DNA of 10,425 nt from an uncultured Collinsella sp. (GCA_902494135.1 CABUSE010000040.1:1-10425); one strand, 5' to 3'. Numbered from the stretch's first letter, positions 1 through 7,408 are shown. Numbers and translations are program-made. Notes: generated from the letters alone by a model not told the origin.

Positions 1-1
1 C

Positions 2-400
2 GCCAGCTTCCACGAGACCTCGATGGACCTGCTGGGCAACAACCCCGAGTTCGATCTGTTCGACAAGCACTTCCCCATCATGTCCAACATCACCACGCGT
101 CCGCCGCACTACATTGGTCCGGATGGTCGCCTGGACGACTGCCTGGTCTCCAACGGCTGCAAGATCTACGGCACCGCTCGCCACTCGATCCTTTCGACTG
201 ATGTCATCATCGAGGAGCGCGCCGTGGTCGAGGACTCCGTGCTGCTGCCGGGTGCGCACGTTAAGAGCGGCGCGCACATCTGCCGCGCTATTTTGGGCGA
301 GAACTCCACGGTCGAAGAGGGCGTGAAGCTCGGCTCTGTCGATACCACCAAGGATACGGCCGTCGTTGGAAATGACGTCGTTATCGGGAAGGGGGAATGA
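2..400 (+). CDS. glgC: Glucose-1-phosphate adenylyltransferase (ADP-glucose pyrophosphorylase), C-terminal part
   Basis: The gene is cut by the left window edge; the frame is open from base 2 and ends at TGA 398-400, so about 132 C-terminal residues are visible. GlgC makes ADP-glucose from glucose-1-phosphate and ATP, the committed step of bacterial glycogen synthesis, in the cytoplasm. The visible part reads MDLLGNNPEFDLFD, then TRPPHYIGPDGRL, then the hexapeptide-type left-handed beta-helix repeats typical of the GlgC C-terminus (GCKIYGTARHSIL, AVVEDSVLLPGAHVKSGA, RAILGENSTVEEGVKLG). The catalytic nucleotidyltransferase domain lies outside the window, so activity cannot be judged here. The PPHYIG segment and the order before glgD support GlgC rather than a general sugar nucleotidyltransferase. 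glgD starts 4 bases after the stop, so the two are almost certainly co-transcribed. The ATG at 23 is an internal Met, not the start. Confidence 0.93.
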   Translation, partial: ASFHETSMDLLGNNPEFDLFDKHFPIMSNITTRPPHYIGPDGRLDDCLVSNGCKIYGTARHSILSTDVIIEERAVVEDSVLLPGAHVKSGAHICRAILGENSTVEEGVKLGSVDTTKDTAVVGNDVVIGKGE

Positions 401-404
401 TCCG

Positions 405-1532
405 ATGATCAATCGCAAGGCCATCGGTTATATCACCGCTAACTACTCTTCGACCTACGGCAGCGTGCTGCTCAAGGATCGCCCCATCGCGTCCGTCCCG
501 TTTTTGGGCCGCTACCGCCTGATCGACTTCCCGCTGTCCAACATGATGAATGCCGGCATTAAGACCGTCGGTGTAGTTATGCCGGGCAACTACCGCTCGC
601 TGATCGACCACGTGGGCTCGGGCAAGGACTGGGGCCTGGACCGCAAGAAAGGCGGCCTGTTCATGGTGCCCGGCAACGCGTATGGCACCACCAAGGGCGG
701 CATGCGCTTCCTGCTACGCGACATCATCTCCAACAAGACGCTGTTCCAGCGCTCGGACAAGCCCTACGTTGTGATGATGGGCACCAACATCATCTTTAAC
801 ATGGACCTCAACACCATCATCGACGCGCACGAGAACTCCGGCGCCCAGATGACCGTGGTGTACTGCAAGGCCACGCGCAACGTCGATGACGAGACCAAAC
901 TCGAAATTAACGAGAACGGCCGCCTGACGGGCGTGAGCGCCGGCGTCGTGTATGGCGACAACGCCTCTATGGACTGCTGCATCGTCAACCGCGAGACGCT
1001 GCTCGAGATCATCGACCACTACCAGGCCGCCGACTATCTGGACCTGCTCGAGGCACTCCAGGGCGACTTTGGCAACATCGACGTGTGCAGCTACGAGTAC
1101 AAGGGCGAGGTCGTGGGCGTGTTTAGCGAGAAGTCGCTGTATCGCCGCAGCATGGACCTGCTCGACCAGACCGTGGCCGACCAGCTCTTTGACCCCGAGC
1201 GTCCGATCCTGACCAAGGCCCACGACGTGCCGCCTTCGCGCTATGCGACCGGCAGCCACGCGTGCAACTCGATCATCTCGGCCGGCTGCATCATCAAGGG
1301 CACCGTACGCAACTCGATTCTGTCGCGCGGCGTTGTGGTCGAGGAGGGCGCATCGGTGACCAACTCGATCATCAACCAGAGCTGCGTCATCAAGAGCGGC
1401 GCCCGCGTTGAGAACGCCATCCTGGACAAGAACAACGTGGTTCCCACCAACACCGAGCTTCGCGGCACGCCCGAGAACATCCTGGTGCTGGGAAAGGCCC
1501 CGTTAACTTCTGATATCACCAACGCGAGCTAG
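405..1532 (+). CDS. glgD: GlgD, non-catalytic/regulatory ADP-glucose pyrophosphorylase subunit
   Basis: A 375-residue protein homologous to GlgC over its full length. I chose ATG 405 because a GGGGGA Shine-Dalgarno (391-396) sits just upstream; an in-frame ATG at 366 lies inside glgC and lacks a site. Family features seen are RPIASVPFLGRYRLIDFPLSN (residues 26-46, in two pieces), GSGKDWGLDRKKGG (71-84) and C-terminal beta-helix repeats (about 284-345). The N-terminal GGxGTRL nucleotide-binding loop of GlgC is replaced by YITANYSSTYGS. The GDH motif carrying the catalytic Asp is GTN at 126-128, and I find no EKP sugar-phosphate motif. In Firmicutes such GlgD proteins are known as inactive partners that raise GlgC activity, so a GlgC-GlgD hetero-oligomer is the likely form. 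Near-contact with glgC implies translational coupling. The function is firm by family; subunit behaviour in this organism is inferred. Confidence 0.93.
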   Translation: MINRKAIGYITANYSSTYGSVLLKDRPIASVPFLGRYRLIDFPLSNMMNAGIKTVGVVMPGNYRSLIDHVGSGKDWGLDRKKGGLFMVPGNAYGTTKGGMRFLLRDIISNKTLFQRSDKPYVVMMGTNIIFNMDLNTIIDAHENSGAQMTVVYCKATRNVDDETKLEINENGRLTGVSAGVVYGDNASMDCCIVNRETLLEIIDHYQAADYLDLLEALQGDFGNIDVCSYEYKGEVVGVFSEKSLYRRSMDLLDQTVADQLFDPERPILTKAHDVPPSRYATGSHACNSIISAGCIIKGTVRNSILSRGVVVEEGASVTNSIINQSCVIKSGARVENAILDKNNVVPTNTELRGTPENILVLGKAPLTSDITNAS

Positions 1533-1563
1533 CTTTGGCACCGCAACATCGCTCGTAACATGT

Positions 1564-1599
1564 AGAATAGCCGCCCGGTTCGCGCCAGGCGGCTATTCT
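1564..1599. promoter_or_regulatory. Perfect 12-bp inverted repeat between glgD and glgA
   Basis: Arm AGAATAGCCGCC (1564-1575) is perfectly complementary to GGCGGCTATTCT (1588-1599), with a 12-base loop. It ends 23 bases before the glgA start and leaves the Shine-Dalgarno free. No T-run follows (CGAATAACAAC), so it does not look like an intrinsic terminator. It could be an RNA stability or processing hairpin that sets glgA expression apart from glgCD, or an operator: TAGAAT at 1563-1568 resembles a -10 box overlapping the left arm, although the best upstream -35-like match (TTGGCA 1535-1540) is 22 bases away, which is too far for a standard promoter. The structure is certain; the role is open. 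Confidence 0.6.
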
Positions 1600-1622
1600 C
1601 GAATAACAACATGGGAGACAAT

Positions 1623-3893
1623 ATGGCTGATTCCAGCAAAAAGATGCAGATCGTGTTTGCCTCGGCCGAGTGCGCGCCGTTTGTGAAGACCGGTGGTCTG
1701 GGCGACGTAGCGGGCTCGCTGCCCGCGGCGCTTGTGCGCGCCGGCGCCGAGGTCATCGTGATGGTGCCAAAGTACGCCACCATCAAGGACGAGTACAAGG
1801 CGCAGATGGAGCACTTCTCCGACTTTTACGTGAGCCTGGGATGGCGTAACGAGTACTGCGGACTCGAGAAACTCGAGCACGACGGCGTCACCTATATGTT
1901 CATCGACAACGAGCGCTACTTTGCGCGCGACTATCCGTACGGCTTCTTTGATGACGGCGAGCGCTTTGCGTTCTTCTCCAAGGCCATTACCGAGAGCCTG
2001 CAGCACCTGCCGGCCGGCTTTGAGTGCGACATCCTGCACTGCAACGACTGGCAGACGGCGCTGGCGCCCGTGTTTTTGCGCGAGTTCTACCAGGGCCTGC
2101 CGCTGTACGACCGCGTCAAGACCGTGTTCTCGATCCACAACGTGGCGTTCCAGGGCCAGTTTAGCGACACCGTGATGGAGGACATCCTGGGCGTGGCGCA
2201 CATTCCGGCGGCCGCCTCGCAGCTGCGTTGCGACGCCTGCAGCATCAACTACATGCTGGGCGCGCTGCGCTATGCCGACGCCATCACCACGGTGAGCCCC
2301 ACCTATGCCAACGAGATCCAGACGCCCGAGTTTGGCGAGGGCCTGGACGGCGTGCTTCGCGAACGCTCCTACGCACTGCAGGGCATCCTCAACGGCATTG
2401 ACGTGGCGGGCTTTGACCCGGCGACCGACAAGCGCATTGCCGCCAACTACACGGTTGAGGACCGTGGGGGCAAGGCCGTGTGCAAGGCCAAGCTGCAGGA
2501 GGAGCTGGGACTCGAGGTTCGCGACGACCGTCCCCTCATGGTGATGGTCACGCGCCTGACGCGCCAGAAGGGCATGGACCTGGTCATGTACGCGCTCGAC
2601 CGCATCCTGGCCGGCGGCGTGCAGGTGGCGGTGCTGGGCACCGGCGACCGCGACTACGAGGACGGCCTACGCTACTTCCAGGACAAGTACCCCGGCACCA
2701 TGGCGGCTCGCATCGAGTTCGATCCGGCATTGTCGCAGCGCATGTATGCTGCCGCCGACATGTTCCTGATGCCTTCGAAGTTTGAGCCCTGCGGCCTGTC
2801 GCAGATCATCGCCATGCGCTACGGTACCCTGCCCATCGTGCGCGAGACCGGCGGCCTGAAGGACACCGTGATCCCGTACAACGAGTTTACCGGCGAGGGC
2901 ACGGGCTTCTCGTTTAGCAACTTTAACGGCGACGAGATGGGCGATGCGGTATTCCGCGCGGCGCGTCTGTTCTGGGATAACCGCGACGCATGGAACCAGC
3001 TGGTCACGCAGGCCATGAGCCAGGACTTTAGCTGGACGCGCTCGGCCGATAAGTATCTGGACCTGTACTTCTTTATGCACCCGGAGATTGAGAGGCCGGC
3101 GGCGGTTGTCGACGAGCCAGAGGCTGTTGCTGAGCCGGTGGCCGCTGAGGAGCCCAAGGCCGAGGAGAAGCCGGATGAAGCTGAGCCCGCAAAGGCCGAG
3201 CCTGAGGTGAAGGCTGAGGTTGCTCCTGAGCCCGAGCCTGCTGCGAAGCCTGCGGCAAAGAAGACCACGACTCGCAAGACGACAGCTAAGAAGGCTACTG
3301 CGACCAAGGCGGCGGCAACCAAAACCACCGCTACCAAGACAACGACCACGCGTAAGCGCACGACCGCCGCTGCCAAGAAAGCCGCCGAAGCCGAGGCTGC
3401 TCCCGAGGTAAAGGCCAAGGTCGCTGAGGCCAAACCGGCCGCCAAGGCTCCGGCAAAGACTGCTGCCAAGAAGACGACCACGACCGCCAAGAAGACAACG
3501 GCAGCCAAGAAGACCACGGCTACGAAGTCGACGACCACCAAGGCAGCCACGACCAAGGCAGCCGCAAAGCCAGCCGCCAAAGTCGAGGAGACGCCTGCCG
3601 AGTCCAAGGCGGAGGCAACCGTCGAGGCCAAGTCCGCTGCCAAGGCCACCACGCGAAAGCGCACGACGACGGTCAAGAAGACCACGACAAAGGCCGCAAC
3701 TCCCAAGGCAGAGACTAAGCCTGCTGCTGCCAAAGAGGAGCCCAAGGCCGAGGTAAAGGCTGCCCCGAAGGACGAGGCCAAGCCCGAGCCCGCCAAGGAG
3801 ACTCCGGTCTCCCCCGCCGCTCCGGCAGAGAAAAAGGCTCCGACCAAGAAGACGTCCGTCCGCAAGGCAACGGCCACCCGCAAGCGCCGCTAG
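1623..3893 (+). CDS. glgA: Glycogen synthase (ADP-glucose, GT5) with long Lys/Ala/Thr-rich C-terminal tail
   Basis: A 756-residue protein. I chose ATG 1623 because GGGAG at 1613-1617 is well spaced; the in-frame ATG 1611 has no upstream site. GlgA transfers glucose from ADP-glucose to the non-reducing end of alpha-1,4-glucan. The GT-B/GT5 enzyme fills residues 1 to about 487: KTGGLGDV with the ADP-glucose-binding Lys (K22), CNDWQTA, FSIHNVAFQG, GILNGID, TRLTRQKG (310-317), and FEPCGLSQ (387-394) with the active-site Glu388, followed by YGTLPIVRETGG. GlgA proteins usually end near 475-490 residues. Here the frame continues through a Glu/Pro/Ala linker (about 490-538) into a basic segment (about 540-756) dominated by Lys, Ala and Thr, with units such as AAKKTT and TTRKRTT and the ending RKRR. 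The tail has no aromatic, Gly or Cys residue, so it is probably disordered, and it resembles histone-H1-like or HU-type basic tails. Its role is unknown. The catalytic part looks intact. Confidence 0.95.
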   Translation: MADSSKKMQIVFASAECAPFVKTGGLGDVAGSLPAALVRAGAEVIVMVPKYATIKDEYKAQMEHFSDFYVSLGWRNEYCGLEKLEHDGVTYMFIDNERYFARDYPYGFFDDGERFAFFSKAITESLQHLPAGFECDILHCNDWQTALAPVFLREFYQGLPLYDRVKTVFSIHNVAFQGQFSDTVMEDILGVAHIPAAASQLRCDACSINYMLGALRYADAITTVSPTYANEIQTPEFGEGLDGVLRERSYALQGILNGIDVAGFDPATDKRIAANYTVEDRGGKAVCKAKLQEELGLEVRDDRPLMVMVTRLTRQKGMDLVMYALDRILAGGVQVAVLGTGDRDYEDGLRYFQDKYPGTMAARIEFDPALSQRMYAAADMFLMPSKFEPCGLSQIIAMRYGTLPIVRETGGLKDTVIPYNEFTGEGTGFSFSNFNGDEMGDAVFRAARLFWDNRDAWNQLVTQAMSQDFSWTRSADKYLDLYFFMHPEIERPAAVVDEPEAVAEPVAAEEPKAEEKPDEAEPAKAEPEVKAEVAPEPEPAAKPAAKKTTTRKTTAKKATATKAAATKTTATKTTTTRKRTTAAAKKAAEAEAAPEVKAKVAEAKPAAKAPAKTAAKKTTTTAKKTTAAKKTTATKSTTTKAATTKAAAKPAAKVEETPAESKAEATVEAKSAAKATTRKRTTTVKKTTTKAATPKAETKPAAAKEEPKAEVKAAPKDEAKPEPAKETPVSPAAPAEKKAPTKKTSVRKATATRKRR
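3240..3890 (+). repeat. Low-complexity repetitive coding region for the basic tail of GlgA
   Basis: The DNA here is built from short degenerate units around AAG AAG ACC ACG, GCC AAG and ACC AAG, giving Lys-Lys-Thr-Thr and Ala-Lys peptides. The densest stretch is about 3465-3545, where near-identical blocks reading GCCAAGAAGAC recur at short intervals. It remains in frame with glgA to its TAG. Synonymous codons vary from unit to unit (ACC/ACG/ACA/ACT, GCC/GCT/GCA), so this is not a recent perfect tandem expansion, but it could still change length by slippage or recombination. The opposite strand carries a long open frame only because of this composition. Confidence 0.8.
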
Positions 3894-3929
3894 CCCACAG
3901 ACGATTCAAAACCTCATCAAACCCTAAGT

Positions 3930-3956
3930 AAGGGGCGCTCCAACCGGGCGCCCCTT
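3930..3956 (+). terminator. Intrinsic terminator after glgA
   Basis: Stem AAGGGGCGC (3930-3938) pairs with GCGCCCCTT (3948-3956) around a 9-base loop, followed by CTCT. The GC-rich stem sits 37 bases after the glgA stop. The T-run is short, so termination may be partial, but position and shape fit the end of the glgCDA transcript. Confidence 0.75.
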
Positions 3957-4015
3957 CTCTGTAGGTAGTTGGTAAAACGATTTTCTAGGACAACCGTTCG
4001 CCGATGGTAAACGGA

Positions 4016-4042
4016 TGTTGTTTATACAGCCTGTGTACAACA
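4016..4042. promoter_or_regulatory. Candidate operator dyad upstream of the GH13-GH77 gene
   Basis: Outer arms TGTTG (4016-4020) and CAACA (4038-4042) enclose inner arms ACAG (4026-4029) and CTGT (4031-4034), making an imperfect dyad centred near 4029-4030. It overlaps the proposed -35 region. CCTGTG is also directly repeated at 4030-4035 and 4056-4061, bracketing the proposed -10 box. The layout suits repression or activation of a carbohydrate gene by a dimeric regulator, but no regulator gene is in the window and I do not recognise the site. Confidence 0.4.
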
Positions 4043-4050
4043 GATATACT
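4023..4050 (+). promoter_or_regulatory. Candidate sigma-70-type promoter for the GH13-GH77 gene
   Basis: A -10-like TATACT (4045-4050, five of six to consensus) lies 16 bases after a weak -35-like TATACA (4023-4028, four of six). The predicted start near 4057 would give a leader of about 55 bases. The site follows the glgA terminator in an AT-richer gap, the expected place for a separate promoter. The -35 match is modest, so this is tentative. Confidence 0.4.
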
Positions 4051-4070
4051 TACATCCTGTGCGTAAAGCC

Positions 4071-4088
4071 CATGGCCAGCAGGCCATG
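4071..4088. promoter_or_regulatory. Perfect 7-bp hairpin in the leader of the GH13-GH77 gene
   Basis: CATGGCC (4071-4077), loop AGCA, GGCCATG (4082-4088). It ends 23 bases before the start codon, inside the leader predicted from the promoter candidate. There is no T-run, so it is not a terminator. It may be a second protein-binding dyad or a leader stem-loop. Confidence 0.4.
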
Positions 4089-4111
4089 ATTCTATTGAAC
4101 TGGACCGTACT

Positions 4112-7100
4112 ATGAGATTGATACACAACAGCCGTCTGCCGCAGTTTCGCACTCCGTTTGGCGCTGTGACCACAGGAACTACCCTTTCGCTCTCCGTGAT
4201 TCTGGAGGATGCCGATCCCGTGCAGGCGACGCTTACGCTCCGGACCTGGGTCGATGAGATCGGTGAGTCTCGGTATCCAATGACGCACGAAGGCGACGGC
4301 ATCTTTACCGTCGAGTTGGAGTGCGCCGAGCCCTGTCTTATCTGGTACAGCTTTATATGCAATATCGAGGGCCAGCCCGAGGTCCGCTTGGGCGCACCGC
4401 AGGGACGCACCGGCGGCGAGGGCGTAACCTACGACTACGCCGAGGTGCCGTCATTCCAAGTCACCGTCTACAAGCACCGCGAAGTTCGACCCGAGTGGTA
4501 CGAGCGCGGCATGGTCTACCAGATCTTCCCCGATCGCTACGCCCGCGACGAGCACTGGCGCGAGCGCACGCTGACCGAAGTCGAAAAGCCGCGCAACGGA
4601 ATCCAGCGCCGCATGGTCGAGGACTGGAACGAGCCGCCCGTATACGAGCGCGCCGAGGACGGCTCCATCAAGACCTGGGACTTCTACGGCGGCTCGCTCA
4701 AGGGCATCCAGGAAGACCTGCCCCGCATCGCTGAGCTTGGCTTTACAGCCATCTACCTCAACCCCATTTTTGAAGCCGCGAGCAACCACCGCTACGACAC
4801 CGCAGATTACACCAAGATCGATCCGATTCTGGGCACCGAGCAGGACTTTACCGAGCTGTGCGAGGCGGCCGAGAAGCTGGGCATTTCCATCATTCTGGAC
4901 GGTGTGTTCAACCACACGGGCGACGATTCGATCTACTTCAACCGCTACGGCAACTACCCCGGCGTGGGCGCGTGGCAGAGCGAGGATTCGCCGTGGCGCG
5001 ATGCGTTTTATTTCCACGAGGACGGCTCGTACGACTGCTGGTGGGGCGTGGGCAATATGCCCGCCATCAATGAGAGCTCCGAACTGGTACGCGAGCGGCT
5101 CCTGGGCAAGGACGGCGTCATTCGTAAATGGCTGCGCGCCGGCGCTCACGGCTGGCGCCTGGATGTGGCCGACGAGCTTTCGGACGATTTCCTGACCGAG
5201 ATCAAAAAGGCCGTACTTGCCGAAAAGCCCGACGCGCTGCTGCTCGGCGAGGTCTGGGAAGACGCCTCCAACAAGATCAGCTACGGCCATCTGCGTCGCT
5301 ACCTGCAGGGCTCCGAGCTGGACTCTGCTATGGATTACCCCTTCCGCGACATGGTCATCGGCTTTTTGATGGGCTACAAAAACGCCTACCAAGCTGCCGA
5401 GGATATCGAGACCCTGCGCGAGAACTACCCGCGCGAGGCATTATCCTGCGCGCTCAATCTGCTGTCGAGCCACGACCGCCCGCGCATTATCTCGGTGCTC
5501 GGCGGTGGCCCCGACGAGTCGCAGCTGCCCGAGAGTGATCGCAGCAAATGGCGCCTGGACGAGAACTCCATGGGCCTGGCCAAGAGCCGCTTTTGGCTGG
5601 CGACGCTCATGCAGATGACGTTCCCGGGCGTTCCCTCAATCTATTACGGTGACGAGTACGGCTTGGAGGGACTCACCGATCCGGGTAATCGCCGCACCAT
5701 GCCGACCAAGGAAGACCTGCACGACTTCGATACGTTCGCGATCGTCAAGAACGCATCTGCTGTGCGCCGCGCGCTGCCGTTTATGATCGACGGTGAAATC
5801 AAGGCTTTCGCGCTCAATGACGAGGTGCTGGCCTACAACCGTACCGGTAAAGACGGCGAGTCCGCGACCGTCATCATCAACCGCAGCCTGCGCAATTCGC
5901 ATCGCGTGACGATTCCGGCGCTCGGCGAATGTGCGAGTGACGTGATCAGCGGTCACGAGTGTGAGATTCATAACGGTACGGTCACGCTCGATCTGTATCC
6001 GCTGGGCTCGTCGATCATCTATCACCACGCCGAGCAGCGCCTGCAGGAGCCGCTCGATCACGGTGCGGGTGTTGTGTGCCATATCACATCGGTGCCGACC
6101 GACGACGGCAAGCCCGGTACGATCGGCGCACCCACGCGTCGCTTTATCGACCATCTGGCCGCCATGGGCATGCGCTACTGGCAGGTTCTTCCCGTCAACC
6201 CCACGGACTTCTTCCGCTCCCCTTATGCCGGTCCTTCGGCCTTTGCAGGCAATATCGACCTGCTACCCGAGAGCCACGAAGAGCTGGCAGCCGACTTTGA
6301 GACCTGGAAGGCCCGCGGCGGCGAGGATGCCGATCCGCTGTACACCGCGTTTAAACATCGCAATGCCGATTGGCTCGAGAAATACTGCGTCTACATGGCC
6401 GTTAAAAAGTACTTTGAGGGCGAGTCGCGCCATGATTGGCCGGCAGATGTCGCGCGCTACAACGAACATCTGATCGACGACAAGCGCTTCCACAACGAGG
6501 CCGAGCTTCAGGCGTACATGCAGTACCGCTTTGACCTCGCTTGGTGCGAGCTCATGAACTATGCGCACAAGAAGGGCATCGAGGTTATCGGGGATATTCC
6601 TATGTACGTGTCCGACGATTCGGCAGACGCGTGGAGCGAACCCGAGAACTTCTGGCTGTCCGATACCGGCAAGGCGATTGAGATTTCCGGTGCGCCGCCC
6701 GACAACTTTGCGCCCGAGGGCCAGGTGTGGGGCAACCCAACGTTCCGCTGGGACCACATGAAGCAGAACGGCTATAGCTGGTGGATGGATCGCCTGCGTC
6801 GTGCGTTTTCGCTCTACGACCGCGTGCGCCTGGATCACTTCCTGGGCTTCCACAGCTATTTCAGCATTCCCGCGGGTAAGGCATGCGCCGACGGGCGTTG
6901 GCTGGCAGGCCCGGGCAAGGACCTGTTCCAGACCGCCTACGACGAGCTGGGTCCGCTCAACTTTATCGCTGAGGACTTGGGCTATCTGACGCCCGGTGTT
7001 CGCGCCATGGCATCGACCTGCGGTTTCCCCGGCATGGACGTGCTGGAGTTTAGCGACTACGACGTTCGTTGCGGAATTCATCCCACACCGGGCAAGATCC

Positions 7101-7408
7101 TGTATACCTCGACGCACGACACCTCGACGCTTGCCGGATGGTGCACACACTCCTTTGCAGGCGGCGACGAGCCGAGCGGCATTGAACTGGCAAGCGAGCT
7201 CATGGGCAACGCCCTGGCCAGCGATGCTCCGCTCGTGATGATGCCGCTGCAGGACGTGCTAGGACTGGGCGACGATGCACGTATGAACGTGCCGGGCGTG
7301 GCTACGGGCAACTGGACCTGGCAGGCTGAGGAGGCCGACGTTGCGGCAGCCGAGGAGAAAACTGCGAAGCTCCTGCGCAGCACCCATAGATTCTGGGGCG
7401 AAGCGTGA
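4112..7408 (+). CDS. GH13 debranching/neopullulanase-like hydrolase fused to GH77 4-alpha-glucanotransferase
   Basis: A 1098-residue fusion. Residues 1 to about 125 look like an alpha-amylase N-terminal beta-sandwich. The GH13 barrel starts at MVYQIFPDRY and has region I D263...NH268 (DGVFNH), MPAIN (316-320, like the MPKLN signature of neopullulanase-type enzymes), nucleophile D351 (GWRLDVAD), acid/base E380 (GEVWED) and D455 (SSHDR). From about residue 651 a GH77/MalQ module follows: IGDIPMYVSDDSADAW, GAPPDNF, QVWGNP, nucleophile D908 (RLDHFLGF), acid/base E954 (AEDLG) and D1003 (STHDTSTLAGW). All catalytic residues are present. Similar fusions are known in databases as GlgX/4-alpha-glucanotransferase, but the GH13 half looks closer to neopullulanase than classical GlgX, so branch-point cleavage is inferred. 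The likely role is glycogen or maltodextrin breakdown and disproportionation. No signal peptide is seen, so it is probably cytoplasmic. The start has only a weak Shine-Dalgarno (TGGA 4101-4104). The GH77 part, about 448 residues, is slightly compact. Confidence 0.93.
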   Translation: MRLIHNSRLPQFRTPFGAVTTGTTLSLSVILEDADPVQATLTLRTWVDEIGESRYPMTHEGDGIFTVELECAEPCLIWYSFICNIEGQPEVRLGAPQGRTGGEGVTYDYAEVPSFQVTVYKHREVRPEWYERGMVYQIFPDRYARDEHWRERTLTEVEKPRNGIQRRMVEDWNEPPVYERAEDGSIKTWDFYGGSLKGIQEDLPRIAELGFTAIYLNPIFEAASNHRYDTADYTKIDPILGTEQDFTELCEAAEKLGISIILDGVFNHTGDDSIYFNRYGNYPGVGAWQSEDSPWRDAFYFHEDGSYDCWWGVGNMPAINESSELVRERLLGKDGVIRKWLRAGAHGWRLDVADELSDDFLTEIKKAVLAEKPDALLLGEVWEDASNKISYGHLRRYLQGSELDSAMDYPFRDMVIGFLMGYKNAYQAAEDIETLRENYPREALSCALNLLSSHDRPRIISVLGGGPDESQLPESDRSKWRLDENSMGLAKSRFWLATLMQMTFPGVPSIYYGDEYGLEGLTDPGNRRTMPTKEDLHDFDTFAIVKNASAVRRALPFMIDGEIKAFALNDEVLAYNRTGKDGESATVIINRSLRNSHRVTIPALGECASDVISGHECEIHNGTVTLDLYPLGSSIIYHHAEQRLQEPLDHGAGVVCHITSVPTDDGKPGTIGAPTRRFIDHLAAMGMRYWQVLPVNPTDFFRSPYAGPSAFAGNIDLLPESHEELAADFETWKARGGEDADPLYTAFKHRNADWLEKYCVYMAVKKYFEGESRHDWPADVARYNEHLIDDKRFHNEAELQAYMQYRFDLAWCELMNYAHKKGIEVIGDIPMYVSDDSADAWSEPENFWLSDTGKAIEISGAPPDNFAPEGQVWGNPTFRWDHMKQNGYSWWMDRLRRAFSLYDRVRLDHFLGFHSYFSIPAGKACADGRWLAGPGKDLFQTAYDELGPLNFIAEDLGYLTPGVRAMASTCGFPGMDVLEFSDYDVRCGIHPTPGKILYTSTHDTSTLAGWCTHSFAGGDEPSGIELASELMGNALASDAPLVMMPLQDVLGLGDDARMNVPGVATGNWTWQAEEADVAAAEEKTAKLLRSTHRFWGEA

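Noticed and set aside
714..1259. Minus-strand open frame of 181 codons opposite glgD
   Set aside because: Val/His/Ala-rich shadow of glgD codons with no family likeness.
1535..1568. Possible glgA promoter, TTGGCA with TAGAAT
   Set aside because: Each box is a good match alone, but the 22-base spacing is too long for a standard promoter; kept only as a remark on the hairpin.
2819..3883. Minus-strand open frame of 354 codons opposite the 3' part of glgA
   Set aside because: Its Ala/Val/Ser-rich low-complexity product is the complement of the Lys/Ala/Thr repeats and the GT5 code; no start-site or family evidence.
3240..3890. Tail of GlgA as a separate histone-like gene
   Set aside because: The frame is continuous with glgA and there is no internal start with a ribosome site, so it is a tail rather than an independent gene.
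4451..5392. Minus-strand open frame of 313 codons opposite the GH13 half
   Set aside because: Shadow frame; the plus strand carries all GH13 catalytic regions here.
6263..7150. Minus-strand open frame of 295 codons opposite the GH77 half
   Set aside because: Shadow of a gene whose motifs are clear on the plus strand; no domain seen in the product.
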